A DNA stretch of 64,000 nucleotides from UBA12018 sp051656605 (GTDB taxonomy: Bacteria > Bacteroidota > Bacteroidia > Bacteroidales > CAMTPD01): contig JBOGCF010000036.1 of assembly GCA_051656605.1 (NCBI GenBank), positions 1 through 64,000 of the forward strand. The letters run 5' to 3'. The notes beneath the pieces are model-generated. The model had not been told where the DNA came from, did no database searches, and saw only the letters and a list, made by a program, of their open reading frames with translations. The translations under genes were made by a program, and so were the position numbers. Every line of letters starts with the position of its first letter. Position 1 is the stretch's first letter. Shown here piece by piece: positions 25,419 through 34,789 of this stretch.

Positions 25419-28400
25419 ATGAGTACTAAATTTGCCGAATATACTCGATTTGATCTCTCGAACATCAACAAAGAGGTCTTAAAGAAATGGGAGGATAATG
25501 ATGTCTTCCATAAGAGTCTTGAAACACGAGAAGGTTGCCCTTCTTTCGTATTTTACGAAGGACCACCTTCTGCAAACGGTATGCCGGGTATTCACCACGT
25601 TATTGCACGTTCTATTAAGGATATCTTTTGTCGTTACAAAACGATGAAAGGTTTTCAGGTAAAACGTAAAGCTGGTTGGGATACACACGGTCTTCCGGTA
25701 GAGCTAGGTGTGGAAAAAAATCTTGGTATTACCAAGGAGGATATTGGCAAGACAATTTCTGTAGCCGAATACAATGCTGCTTGTCGTAAGGATGTAATGA
25801 AATTCACCAAAGAATGGGAAGATCTTACAAACAAGATGGGTTACTGGGTGGATATGGAAGATCCGTATATCACATACGACAACAGATACATCGAAACTTT
25901 GTGGTGGTTGCTGAAGCAACTTTATAATAAAGACCTTCTTTATAAAGGTTATACAATCCAACCATATTCTCCTGCTGCGGGAACAGGTTTGAGTACGCAC
26001 GAGTTGAACCAACCTGGTTGCTACCGTGACGTAAAAGATACTACATGTACGGCTCAGTTTAAGATTGTAGATCCGAAACCGGAAATGACGCAACATGGTG
26101 AAGCGTTCTTCCTGGCTTGGACTACTACTCCTTGGACATTGCCATCGAATACTGCTCTTTGTGTTGGTCCTAACATTACGTATGTTGCGGTACAAACATT
26201 CAATCCGTATACCGGTGCGGCTATGACAGCTGTATTGGCTAAGGATTTGGTAAACGCTACATTCAATCCGAAAGCTGCCGAACTAGCACTTGAAGACTAC
26301 AAACAAGGTGATAAATTGATCCCTTACAAAGTGGTTGCAGAGTGGACTGGTGCTGAACTTGCGGGTATGAAATATGAGCAATTGATTCCTTGGGTGAATC
26401 CGGGAGAAGGTGCTTTCCGTGTAATTACCGGTGATTTCGTAACTACTGAAGATGGTACAGGTATCGTACACATCGCGCCTACTTTTGGTGCGGATGACGA
26501 CCGTGTGGCGAAAGCAAATGGTGTGCCTCCGTTGATGATGATCGACAAGGATGGTAACCGTCGTCCGATGGTGGATATGACTGGTAAGTACTTCACATTG
26601 GAAGATCTTGATCCAGACTTTATCGCTGACAACATTGATGTGGCTCTTTACGATGTTTTTGCCGGTCGCTATGTAAAGAATGCATACGACGCGAGCTTGA
26701 CAGAAGAAGACGCTACGCTAGATATAGACATCTGTGTGATGTTGAAACAAGAGAACCGTGTGTTCAAAATCGAAAAGCATGTGCACAACTATCCGCACTG
26801 CTGGCGTACAGACAAGCCTGTATTGTATTACCCGCTTGATAGCTGGTTTATCCGTACTACTGCTTGTCGTGAGCGTATGATCGAATTGAACAATACGATC
26901 AACTGGAAACCGCAATCTACCGGTACCGGTCGTTTCGGTAAATGGTTGGAAAATCTACAAGACTGGAACTTGTCTCGTAGCCGTTATTGGGGTACTCCGC
27001 TTCCAATCTGGCGTACAGAAGATGGTTTGGAAGAGATCTGTATCGGTTCGGTAGAAGAGCTTTACAACGAAATCGAAAAAGCTGTTGCCGTTGGTGTAAT
27101 GGAATCGAATCCGTTTGAGAAGTTCGAAACCGGTGTATATACAAAAGACAACTACGATAAGATCGACCTTCACCGTCCGTATGTGGATGATATCGTATTG
27201 GTTTCTCCTTCGGGCAAACCAATGGAGCGTGAATCGGACTTGATCGACGTATGGTTCGACTCGGGTGCGATGCCTTACGCGCAAATTCACTATCCGTTCG
27301 AGAATAAAGAATTGCTTGACAGCGGTACTGTATTCCCTGCAGATTTCATCGCTGAGGGTGTAGACCAAACACGTGGTTGGTTCTTTACATTGCATGCGAT
27401 TGCAACGATGATCTTCGATAGCGTATCGTACAAAACAGTTGTATCGAATGGTCTTGTTCTTGATAAAAACGGTAACAAGATGAGTAAGCGTTTGGGTAAT
27501 GCTGTAGATCCGTTCGAAACAATCGATAAATACGGTTCTGACCCACTTCGCTGGTATATGATTACCAATGCTTCGCCATGGGATAATCTTAAATTTGACG
27601 TTGAAGGTATTGAAGAGGCTCGTCGTAAATTCTTTGGTACACTATATAATACATATTCGTTCTTTGCACTTTATGCAAACGTAGACGGCTTCTCATACAG
27701 TGAGGCTGATATCGCATTCGAAGATCGTCCGGAAATTGACCGTTGGATTCTTTCGTTGCTTAACTCGCTTGTAGAAGAAGTAGACGGATATTATGAAACG
27801 TATGAGCCAACACGTGCGGGTCGTGCGATCTCGGAATTTGTAAACGATAACTTGAGTAACTGGTATGTGCGCTTGAATCGTAAACGTTTCTGGGGTGGTG
27901 AGATGACGCAAGATAAATTGTCGGCTTATCAAACGCTTTATACTTGCCTCGAAACTGTGGCTAAGTTGATGGCGCCGATCGCTCCATTCTATGCAGATCA
28001 ACTTTACAACGACCTGATCTCTGTGACAGGTAAAGATGATAAGGTGTCTGTTCACCTTGCAGACTTCCCTGTTTGCAACAAAGCAATGGTAGACAAAGCG
28101 CTTGAAGAGCGTATGCAAATGGCTCAATCGATCTCTTCTATGGTATTGGCTCTTCGCCGTAAGGTGAACATCAAAGTGCGCCAACCACTTCAAGAGATTA
28201 TGGTTCCGGTGATGGATGCGCATCAGCAAGAAGCAATCGATGCAGTGAAATCATTGATCCTAAATGAGGTGAATGTGAAAGAATTGAAGTTTGTAGACAA
28301 TGCTGCCGGTATTCTTGTGAAACGTATCAAGCCTGACTTTAAGAAATTGGGCCCACGTTACGGTAAGATCATGAAACTGCTTGCTGCTGCAATTCAAGAA

Positions 28401-28838
28401 ATGTCGCAAGAAAACATTGCTGAGTTTGAAAAGAACGGTTCATTCACGTTCGATATTCAAGGTCAACCGGCAGTGGTAGAACTTGCTGATGTGGAGATTA
28501 TCTCAGAAGATATCCCGGGCTGGTTGGTTGCCAACGAAGGCAAGCTTACAGTAGCGTTGGATATTACCATTACTGAGGAATTGCGCAAAGAAGGTATTGC
28601 TCGTGAACTTGTAAACAGAATCCAGAACATTCGTAAGTCGAGTGGTTTTGATATTACAGACAAAGTAAATGTAGTGATCGCTTCGAACGAGGCTACAGAT
28701 GCTGCCGTTGAAGAATATAAAGACTACATGGCTAATCAGGTGCTTGCAAACTCAATCGAGATTGCATCGGTTATGACTGACGGAATCGAGCTTGATCTTG
28801 ACGATTTGAAGCTGATGATTCAGGTACAAAAGGCATAA
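25419..28838 (+). CDS. ileS: Isoleucyl-tRNA synthetase
   Basis: A 1139-residue class I synthetase that charges tRNA-Ile. The HIGH-equivalent is GIHH (57-60) and the second signature is KMSKR (687-691). The editing CP1 domain lies between them (WTTTPWTLPSN and the DGTGIVHIAP region). The C-terminal anticodon-binding domain and tail are complete. Its length and GIHH form fit the long eukaryote-like IleS group usual in Bacteroidota. It has its own promoter and begins a conserved block with the DksA-like and lspA genes. Confidence 0.97.
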   Translation: MSTKFAEYTRFDLSNINKEVLKKWEDNDVFHKSLETREGCPSFVFYEGPPSANGMPGIHHVIARSIKDIFCRYKTMKGFQVKRKAGWDTHGLPVELGVEKNLGITKEDIGKTISVAEYNAACRKDVMKFTKEWEDLTNKMGYWVDMEDPYITYDNRYIETLWWLLKQLYNKDLLYKGYTIQPYSPAAGTGLSTHELNQPGCYRDVKDTTCTAQFKIVDPKPEMTQHGEAFFLAWTTTPWTLPSNTALCVGPNITYVAVQTFNPYTGAAMTAVLAKDLVNATFNPKAAELALEDYKQGDKLIPYKVVAEWTGAELAGMKYEQLIPWVNPGEGAFRVITGDFVTTEDGTGIVHIAPTFGADDDRVAKANGVPPLMMIDKDGNRRPMVDMTGKYFTLEDLDPDFIADNIDVALYDVFAGRYVKNAYDASLTEEDATLDIDICVMLKQENRVFKIEKHVHNYPHCWRTDKPVLYYPLDSWFIRTTACRERMIELNNTINWKPQSTGTGRFGKWLENLQDWNLSRSRYWGTPLPIWRTEDGLEEICIGSVEELYNEIEKAVAVGVMESNPFEKFETGVYTKDNYDKIDLHRPYVDDIVLVSPSGKPMERESDLIDVWFDSGAMPYAQIHYPFENKELLDSGTVFPADFIAEGVDQTRGWFFTLHAIATMIFDSVSYKTVVSNGLVLDKNGNKMSKRLGNAVDPFETIDKYGSDPLRWYMITNASPWDNLKFDVEGIEEARRKFFGTLYNTYSFFALYANVDGFSYSEADIAFEDRPEIDRWILSLLNSLVEEVDGYYETYEPTRAGRAISEFVNDNLSNWYVRLNRKRFWGGEMTQDKLSAYQTLYTCLETVAKLMAPIAPFYADQLYNDLISVTGKDDKVSVHLADFPVCNKAMVDKALEERMQMAQSISSMVLALRRKVNIKVRQPLQEIMVPVMDAHQQEAIDAVKSLILNEVNVKELKFVDNAAGILVKRIKPDFKKLGPRYGKIMKLLAAAIQEMSQENIAEFEKNGSFTFDIQGQPAVVELADVEIISEDIPGWLVANEGKLTVALDITITEELRKEGIARELVNRIQNIRKSSGFDITDKVNVVIASNEATDAAVEEYKDYMANQVLANSIEIASVMTDGIELDLDDLKLMIQVQKA

Positions 28839-28864
28839 TTCATATTTTGATTATAAAATCTCAC

Positions 28865-28920
28865 GTTATTTAGAAACAAATTCCAAATAATCTGTTATAT
28901 TTGAAATGTTTCTAAATAAC
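28865..28920. promoter_or_regulatory. Inverted repeat enclosing a -7 box, ileS/dksA-like spacer
   Basis: Perfect 14-nt arms GTTATTTAGAAACA (28865-28878) and TGTTTCTAAATAAC (28907-28920) enclose a TATATTTG box (28896-28903). It could be an operator over the promoter of the DksA-like gene or a weak ileS terminator. No T-run follows, which favours an operator. Confidence 0.6.
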
Positions 28921-28966
28921 AGTGAGTTTCAATAATTAGATTGTTGAACCTTTTAATACGATTGAT

Positions 28967-29350
28967 ATGACTACCGAGAAAACTAGATATTCTGATGAAG
29001 AACTAGAAGAATTCCGCCAAATTATATTGGCGAAACTGGAGAAGGCTAAGAAAGACTACGAGTTGCTAAAGTCGAGTGTGATGAATGCTGATGGTAACGA
29101 TGTGTCGGATACTTCTCCTACATTTAAAGTGTTGGAAGAAAGTGCTGCTACTTACTCGAAAGAGGAAGCCGGACGCTTGGCACAAAGACAAATGAAGTTT
29201 ATCCAAAGCTTGCAAGCTGCACTGATCCGTATTGAGAACAAAACATACGGTGTTTGCCGCGAGTCGGGAAAACTGATACCGAAAGAACGTTTGCGTGCGG
29301 TGCCTCATGCTACGCTTTCTATTGAAGCGAAGATGAGTGGGGTTAAATAA
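28967..29350 (+). CDS. TraR/DksA-family protein with a degenerate zinc site
   Basis: A 127-residue protein. A long N-terminal coiled coil (about 8-85) is followed by the DksA-type C-terminal motif YGVCRESGKLIPKERLRAVP. Only one cysteine of the four expected zinc ligands remains: the second position is Ser and the last two are absent (TLSIEAK). DksA proteins insert their coiled coil in the RNA-polymerase secondary channel and act with ppGpp. The same degenerate form is, to my knowledge, common in Bacteroidota. It lies between ileS and lspA and is followed by a terminator-like hairpin. Confidence 0.88.
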   Translation: MTTEKTRYSDEELEEFRQIILAKLEKAKKDYELLKSSVMNADGNDVSDTSPTFKVLEESAATYSKEEAGRLAQRQMKFIQSLQAALIRIENKTYGVCRESGKLIPKERLRAVPHATLSIEAKMSGVK

Positions 29351-29367
29351 GATTAAGACAACATAAG

Positions 29368-29421
29368 AATTCGACAGTTCGATGTTCGGGATACCGATAT
29401 CGAGTGTCGAATTATTTTTTT
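29368..29421 (+). terminator. Hairpin and T-run after DksA-like gene
   Basis: AATTCGACA (29368-29376) pairs with TGTCGAATT (29405-29413), followed by a run of seven T (29415-29421). Confidence 0.65.
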
Positions 29422-29445
29422 AATAATGCATTAGAATTGTACCAA

Positions 29446-30060
29446 ATGAAAATATCTAAAGGCTGGGGAGTTGTTCTCGTTGTCCTTCTTGTTCTGTTGG
29501 CAGATCAACTGCTTAAAATCTGGATCAAAACACACATGCAGTTGCATGAAAGTTTTGAAATTGCTCCTTGGTTTCAAATATACTTCACAGAAAACAATGG
29601 GATGGCCTTCGGTATCGAAGTGATAGGGAAGTTGTTTCTTTCGGTGTTTCGTATTGTTGTAGTGGGAGTGATGATCTATTACTTTACGAAGATTGTAAAG
29701 ATGAAATACAGTTTTGGTTTTATGGCTACGCTGGCTCTTATTTTGGCCGGTGCACTTGGCAATATTATCGACTCGGTATTTTATGGAGTAATCTTTGATC
29801 ATAGCTATGGACAAATTGCCACATTGATGCCCGAAGGGGGCGGATATGCCGGTTGGCTGCATGGTAAGGTGGTAGATATGTTTTACTTTCCATTGATTCA
29901 TACTACGCTGCCCGATTGGCTGCCTATTTGGGGTGGAGAAGACTTTATATTTTTCAGACCTATCTTCAATTTGGCTGATGCGGCTATCTCTGTAGGTGTC
30001 GGTATCTTATTGATCTTTTATAGAAAAACGTTTGTAGAGTGTCTGGAGACCGTAAAATGA
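29446..30060 (+). CDS. lspA: Lipoprotein signal peptidase (signal peptidase II)
   Basis: A 204-residue inner-membrane aspartyl protease that removes signal peptides from prolipoproteins. Four membrane helices are clear. Catalytic Asp residues are in ALGNIIDS and in FNLADAA near the C-terminus. ENNGMAFG matches the conserved NxGAAFG loop. The start at 29446 (MKISKGWG) is chosen because earlier in-frame codons fall in the upstream hairpin. It overlaps the next gene by 4 bp (ATGA), so the two are translationally coupled. Confidence 0.95.
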   Translation: MKISKGWGVVLVVLLVLLADQLLKIWIKTHMQLHESFEIAPWFQIYFTENNGMAFGIEVIGKLFLSVFRIVVVGVMIYYFTKIVKMKYSFGFMATLALILAGALGNIIDSVFYGVIFDHSYGQIATLMPEGGGYAGWLHGKVVDMFYFPLIHTTLPDWLPIWGGEDFIFFRPIFNLADAAISVGVGILLIFYRKTFVECLETVK

Positions 30061-30809
30061 AATTGAAATTTACACATCGTAATATTCCCGTATTCTTGCT
30101 TGTTTTCTTGCTTACTCTAATTGTGGTAGGGTGCAAAAAAACACCCGACAATGTCATTCCCGAAAAGGAAATGGGTAGTTTGCTGAAAGACGTATTTATG
30201 GCAGATGCTATGATTGCGGCCGACTATAACAAGTATAGTACTAATGAGAAAAAGCAGGCACTTTATGAGTCTGTATTCAAGAAGCACGGTGTAACCCAAG
30301 CAGAGTTCGATACATCTCTCGTATGGTATGGTCGCAACTTGGATATATACATGAAAGTATATGATCAGGTGATCGACGATTTAGATGCAATGTCGGCGTT
30401 GGTAGACTCAATGCCAGATATTAGTCCGTACGATACAACCCTGTTGTGGAAAGCAAAAGAGCCAATCTATTTCTCGTCTACGCAGCCGGGTAGTTTGCAT
30501 TCGTTTCGTGTAGAGTTTGATTCTATTCTGCCATCTTACTCGAAAGTAGAGCTTTCGATGCATGTATTTGGTATTTCCGATTGGATGAAACGCAAGCCTG
30601 TAGTGCATTTAACGCTAGCTGGTGCTCAGCGTACTGTATCGCTTACCGATACCATTCGTGCAGATGGAGTGAGTCGTTTCGATCTCACCGTTGCAAACTT
30701 AGATAGTATTTCATCTGCATACGGATACATTCGCCTGGTGCGCGATAAAGATGCTTATTATAAAGTGACGCTTGATAGCGTACAGATTTTGAATTTAATT
30801 CGTAAATAG
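30057..30809 (+). CDS. DUF4296 lipoprotein
   Basis: A 250-residue protein with a lipobox (LIVVGC, Cys26). The N-terminal domain (about 35-125) matches DUF4296: IPEKEMGSLLKDVFMADAMI and the helical YESVFKKHGVTQAEF. The remainder is beta-rich. It is coupled to lspA by an ATGA overlap, an order I recall as conserved in Bacteroidales. Function unknown; it is itself a substrate of LspA. Confidence 0.85.
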   Translation: MKLKFTHRNIPVFLLVFLLTLIVVGCKKTPDNVIPEKEMGSLLKDVFMADAMIAADYNKYSTNEKKQALYESVFKKHGVTQAEFDTSLVWYGRNLDIYMKVYDQVIDDLDAMSALVDSMPDISPYDTTLLWKAKEPIYFSSTQPGSLHSFRVEFDSILPSYSKVELSMHVFGISDWMKRKPVVHLTLAGAQRTVSLTDTIRADGVSRFDLTVANLDSISSAYGYIRLVRDKDAYYKVTLDSVQILNLIRK

Positions 30810-30811
30810 TC

Positions 30812-31192
30812 ATGCGTAAAGCAGCTCATTATATTTATAACGGAGTACCGTGTAAACTGCATTATATTGAAGTGGATCAGTCGGGGAGCTTAAAAGGAAT
30901 CTTTCCTTTGGCCTCGGAGATTGCAGGTACAGAGTTTTACGATGGGGTTATTTTTGCGTTAGCTAAAGACGATATTATGTTGTCGCCGGCTCAAATGCTG
31001 GAGCAACTCATGGATATAGAAAAAGAAAACCCACAGCTTTTGCTGTGGGATATTTTAAAGCTTTCGGGACTTGTACGTGAGGTATTGCCCGGAGAGCATG
31101 TTGTATTATTCAGACTTGCCGGAGTAAACCTCCCTGCGGCGAAACTCGGCGCAAGCGATGGCAGTCGCAATTGCCACATTGAGCGACTCTGA
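30812..31192 (+). CDS. Conserved hypothetical protein downstream of DUF4296
   Basis: A 126-residue cytoplasmic protein starting 3 bp after the previous stop. It is mixed alpha/beta with HYIYNGVPCKLHYIEVD at the start and MLEQLMDIEKENPQLLLWDIL in the middle. No known motif was recognised. The last 29 codons overlap the end of the opposite-strand methylase gene by 87 bp, so the C-terminus may be looser in conservation. The continuous spacing with lspA and DUF4296 supports a real gene. Confidence 0.7.
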   Translation: MRKAAHYIYNGVPCKLHYIEVDQSGSLKGIFPLASEIAGTEFYDGVIFALAKDDIMLSPAQMLEQLMDIEKENPQLLLWDILKLSGLVREVLPGEHVVLFRLAGVNLPAAKLGASDGSRNCHIERL

Positions 31193-31873
31193 TGTAGGGC
31201 GCTCAGCCGGATAACTTGGGATAAATAAGCGCTCGCTTACCAACGATTCCATTTTTTCTGAAATTCCGTTTCCTTCATTTCCCATCATCAAAACACCATT
31301 CGGTGTAAGTGTTTTTTCGTATACGTTCTCACCATCCAGAAATGTTCCGTATACCGGGGCTTGTTGTGTATGTAGGTATGCTTCGAGGTCAAGGTAGTGT
31401 ACCTTTACACGAGCGAGAGCTCCCATGGTCGATTGTACGCACTTCGGAGCAAAAGCATCAGTTGTATCGGTAGAGCAAACGATGTGCTCGATTCCAAACC
31501 AGTCGGCCAGTCGGATGATTGTGCCCAGATTGCCCGGATCTTGAATGCCGTCGAGAGCAATCACAAGTTCCTTTTGCGTGTCGATGTGGTCTGCTTCGTA
31601 AGTAGGCAATTTAAATAAGGCGATCACATCTTGCGGAGTCTTCAAAAAACTTGCTTTTTTGATGTCATCCTCTTCTGCAATGATCAATTCGTTTGTTTTG
31701 ATATCTCCTTGAGTCGCAAGCCACGACGACTTCGCTATCAGCATCACACATTCAAAGTGTCCCACCATATCTGCTACCAGCTTATTTCCTTCGGCAACAA
31801 AAATTCCTTCTTCTTTACGTATTTTTTTGCGTTCGAGCGATTGTATATATTTAATCTTTGATTTACTTAGCAT
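31106..31873 (-). CDS. SpoU/TrmH-family rRNA or tRNA 2'-O-methyltransferase
   Basis: A 255-residue SPOUT enzyme from Met31873 (MLSKSKIKYI). It has an N-terminal substrate-binding domain (about 1-90) and a knotted methylase domain with motif 1 IQDPGNLGTIIRLADW, motif 2 MMGNEGNGIS and motif 3 SLNVAIATAIACAEF. It uses SAM to 2'-O-methylate a ribose in structural RNA. RlmB is the nearest named relative, but the target base cannot be told from sequence. It is transcribed away from tamL, and the two starts lie 75 bp apart. Confidence 0.92.
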   Translation of the reverse strand: MLSKSKIKYIQSLERKKIRKEEGIFVAEGNKLVADMVGHFECVMLIAKSSWLATQGDIKTNELIIAEEDDIKKASFLKTPQDVIALFKLPTYEADHIDTQKELVIALDGIQDPGNLGTIIRLADWFGIEHIVCSTDTTDAFAPKCVQSTMGALARVKVHYLDLEAYLHTQQAPVYGTFLDGENVYEKTLTPNGVLMMGNEGNGISEKMESLVSERLFIPSYPAERPTSESLNVAIATAIACAEFRRREVYSGKSE

Positions 31874-31948
31874 GACGGTAAAATTTATGAGCAAAGCTAA
31901 AAAAGAAAATCCGAATAAGCTATATTTGTAGCCCAATAATAGTTCCCG

Positions 31949-34297
31949 ATGCGTATTAAACACATATACAAACTCCTGATTTTAATCATTCTTGTTTCTT
32001 CTTGTAGTACAACAAAATTTGTGCCCGAAGGAGAGTACTTGTTAAACAAGGTTGAGATTAAATCAGACGCTCCCAAGATAGAAAACTCTACTCTAAAAGG
32101 TTATTTACGTCAACAGCCCAACTTTAAAACATTTGGCTTGGTGAAGACTTCGCTGTTTTTATACAACTTGTCGGGAAAAGACTCTACCAAATGGATCAAT
32201 AAGCAATTGCGTGGAATGGGCGACCCTCCCGTGATTTACGATTCGTCGCTGGTGTATAAATCTGAGTCGGAGTTGCGCAGATTCTTTATCAATAAAGGAT
32301 ACTTGAATGCAAATGTTGTGGCCAAAGTAGACACAAACTACAAGGATCGCAAGGTAAATATCCTATACGATATCAATGCGCACGAACCGTATCGAATCAA
32401 TGAATATGCTGTTGAGATTGAGGATAAGACAATTGATAGTTTGATAAATGTGCCGGCAGAGAAGCATTCCAAACTATATAACTTTATATTTCCATCGGCC
32501 GAACGAGAGGAGACTAAAATTCATGCGGGCGAACTTTTTGATCGAGACAAACTTGATCAGGAACGTCAGCGCATTGCCTCGATTTTGCGACGTAAGGGAT
32601 ATTATACTTTCGGACGAGATAATGTGATTTATTTGGCAGATAGTACAAATAGCAACAATACAGTCGATTTGGCCATGCGTCTGCGTCCGTTTGCAGAAGC
32701 AGACTCTGCCGGAACCGATGTGGTGGAGAAATACAAACAATACTACATTAATGATGTCGTCATTCTTACCGACTATGATCCACTCAAGTTGGATGACGGT
32801 ACGGCAGAGTTTGTGCCAACCGATACGTTGAAGTATAAGGATGTATTTATTCTTTATGGCGAAAGTGGGAAATCTGTGCGTCCGGGAGTACTCTATCGTA
32901 GCTGCTACATTCGTCCCGGAAGCTTGTACAACGAACGGGCAGTAGAGCAAACGTATGCATCCTTTGCCGCACTCCGGGCGTTTCGAAATATCAGCATCCG
33001 CTTTGTTGAAGTGAATCGCAACGATTCGCTATTGCTTGATTGCGTTGTGCTTACAACCCCGGCTAAATCGCAAACCGTGGGATTCGACTTAGAAGGGACC
33101 AACTCTGCCGGAGATTTTGGAGTTGCTTCGGCGGTAACCTATGCCCACCGAAACCTGTTTAAGGGGTCGGAAGTGTTATCCTTTAGGGTGAGGGGAGCAT
33201 ACGAAGCCTTGTCAAAATCGGAAGGAAAGAACTATTTTGAGATAGGGGGAGAGGCTTCATTAAACTTTCCGACATTCTTATTTCCGTTTGTGCCGAATCG
33301 ATTTAAACGACGCATCAGGGCCAATACCGAGTTTGCTGCCAGTTATAATTTCCAAACGCGTCCGCAATTTGACCGTACTATTCTTTCTGCAAAATGGGGA
33401 TACTCTTGGCAAGGACGATTGAGCTCGTATGGTCGTCATACAGTCGATTTGATGGAGATTAACTATGTGTATTTGCCACGTATCGATAGTACGTTTTACC
33501 ATAATTTGCCGCAAACAACCGCTTATTACAACTATTCCGATCAATTTATAGCCGGAACACGTTATACATACTCGTATTCTAATTTCAATCCGCAAAATAA
33601 GATGCGCAATGTGACTGCGTTTCGTTTTGCGTTCGAATCGGCCGGTAACGGGCTTTATCTGCTATCGAAACTGACGGGGGCAGAAAAGAACAGCAAGGGC
33701 GACTACAAGCTCTTCGGGATTTATTACTCGCAGTTTGTAAAGGGCGACTTCGACTTTAGTAAAACCATTGTGCTGGATAGCCGCAATCGCATCGCTTATC
33801 GTGTAGGTTTCGGTATTGGGTATCCGTATGGCAATGCCGATATGTTGCCTTTCGAGCGGCGTTACTTTGCCGGAGGTGCAAATAGTGTGCGCGGCTGGAG
33901 TGTGCGAACGTTGGGACCTGGAAGTTTTCAGACCGATTCGACTACGACATTCTTCGATCAGTCGGGAGATATTCGTCTCGATCTAAATCTCGAGTACCGC
34001 ACGCGTTTGTTTTGGAAGCTCGAAATGGCGGCTTTTGTCGACGCGGGGAATATCTGGACAATTAAAAAATACGACTCGCAAAAAGAAGGGAATTTCGATT
34101 TTAAGAGATTTTATAAAGAAATTGCGCTTGCCTATGGTTTGGGCTTTCGACTCGACTTTGATTTCTTCCTTTTGCGCCTCGATATGGGTATGAAAGCCTA
34201 TGATCCTCAACGAAGAGGGGCTGATCGGTGGGCATTGTTGAAGCCGAATTTCAAGAAAGACTTTGCTTGGCATTTTGCAGTTGGTTATCCGTTTTAG
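31949..34297 (+). CDS. tamL: TamL, Omp85-family outer-membrane lipoprotein
   Basis: A 782-residue protein with a lipobox (LVSSC, Cys19). POTRA-like repeats occupy about 25-400, including SELRRFFINKGYLNANV and RQRIASILRRKGYYTF. A 16-strand barrel (about 400-782) follows, with the Omp85 signature region FAGGANSVRGW near 640 and a C-terminal aromatic strand ending GYPF. Bacteroidota carry TamL, a lipidated form of TamA, paired with TamB for envelope biogenesis. No tamB is adjacent here. Confidence 0.88.
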   Translation: MRIKHIYKLLILIILVSSCSTTKFVPEGEYLLNKVEIKSDAPKIENSTLKGYLRQQPNFKTFGLVKTSLFLYNLSGKDSTKWINKQLRGMGDPPVIYDSSLVYKSESELRRFFINKGYLNANVVAKVDTNYKDRKVNILYDINAHEPYRINEYAVEIEDKTIDSLINVPAEKHSKLYNFIFPSAEREETKIHAGELFDRDKLDQERQRIASILRRKGYYTFGRDNVIYLADSTNSNNTVDLAMRLRPFAEADSAGTDVVEKYKQYYINDVVILTDYDPLKLDDGTAEFVPTDTLKYKDVFILYGESGKSVRPGVLYRSCYIRPGSLYNERAVEQTYASFAALRAFRNISIRFVEVNRNDSLLLDCVVLTTPAKSQTVGFDLEGTNSAGDFGVASAVTYAHRNLFKGSEVLSFRVRGAYEALSKSEGKNYFEIGGEASLNFPTFLFPFVPNRFKRRIRANTEFAASYNFQTRPQFDRTILSAKWGYSWQGRLSSYGRHTVDLMEINYVYLPRIDSTFYHNLPQTTAYYNYSDQFIAGTRYTYSYSNFNPQNKMRNVTAFRFAFESAGNGLYLLSKLTGAEKNSKGDYKLFGIYYSQFVKGDFDFSKTIVLDSRNRIAYRVGFGIGYPYGNADMLPFERRYFAGGANSVRGWSVRTLGPGSFQTDSTTTFFDQSGDIRLDLNLEYRTRLFWKLEMAAFVDAGNIWTIKKYDSQKEGNFDFKRFYKEIALAYGLGFRLDFDFFLLRLDMGMKAYDPQRRGADRWALLKPNFKKDFAWHFAVGYPF

Positions 34298-34328
34298 TGA
34301 AAAAAAAGTAGTTTTTATTGACCAAACG

Positions 34329-34359
34329 TTTGGAAGTTTAAAAAATATAGCTACCTTTG
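34329..34359 (+). promoter_or_regulatory. Promoter of the tRNA cluster
   Basis: TTTG (34329-34332), a 19-bp spacer and TACCTTTG (34352-34359). It is a perfect match to the Bacteroidota consensus, 27 bp before tRNA-Arg. Confidence 0.85.
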
Positions 34360-34386
34360 CACCCGCAATCGAGAAACAAAAACGAT

Positions 34387-34460
34387 GGTCGAGTAGCTCA
34401 GCTGGATAGAGCAACAGCCTTCTAAGCTGTGGGTCGTGGGTTCGAATCCCGCCTCGATCA
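34387..34460 (+). tRNA. tRNA-Arg (anticodon TCT)
   Basis: A 74-nt cloverleaf. The acceptor GGTCGAG pairs with CTCGATC, the D-arm is GCTC/GAGC, the anticodon stem ACAGC/GCTGT carries loop CTTCTAA (TCT), and the T-loop is GGTTCGAATCC. CCA is not encoded. Confidence 0.96.
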
Positions 34461-34495
34461 CGAATCATTTTCGAATTGAAATAATTGATTTTATT

Positions 34496-34569
34496 GCCTC
34501 TTTAGCTCAGTTGGCCAGAGCACGTGATTTGTAATCTCGGGGTCGTTGGTTCGAATCCGACAAGAGGCT
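34496..34569 (+). tRNA. tRNA-Thr (anticodon TGT), copy 1
   Basis: A 74-nt cloverleaf. The acceptor GCCTCTT pairs with AAGAGGC, the anticodon loop is TTTGTAA, and the T-loop is GGTTCGAATCC. The anticodon stem contains one T-T mismatch. It is identical to the copy at 34709. Confidence 0.96.
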
Positions 34570-34708
34570 CGAAAAGAAAGCGCGGATATCCTTTCCGCTT
34601 CAATCGGTGGATTGAAAATAAATAAAGGATAATCAGAAACGGTATCTTCGAAAGAAGAACGTAAGTAGAAGCGAAAGCCTCTGCGTCTGATCAAAGAAAG
34701 AAATTATT

Positions 34709-34782
34709 GCCTCTTTAGCTCAGTTGGCCAGAGCACGTGATTTGTAATCTCGGGGTCGTTGGTTCGAATCCGACAAGAGGCT
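34709..34782 (+). tRNA. tRNA-Thr (anticodon TGT), copy 2
   Basis: Identical over 74 nt to copy 1, with the same T-T mismatch, and separated from it by 139 bp. It is a recent local duplication or gene conversion. A terminator follows at once. Confidence 0.96.
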
Positions 34783-34789
34783 CAGAAAA

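Noticed and set aside
33983..34468. Open frame of 161 codons on the minus strand
   Set aside because: Antisense to the tRNA-Arg gene and the end of tamL; the start GIRTHDPQL-like text is typical of tRNA shadows.
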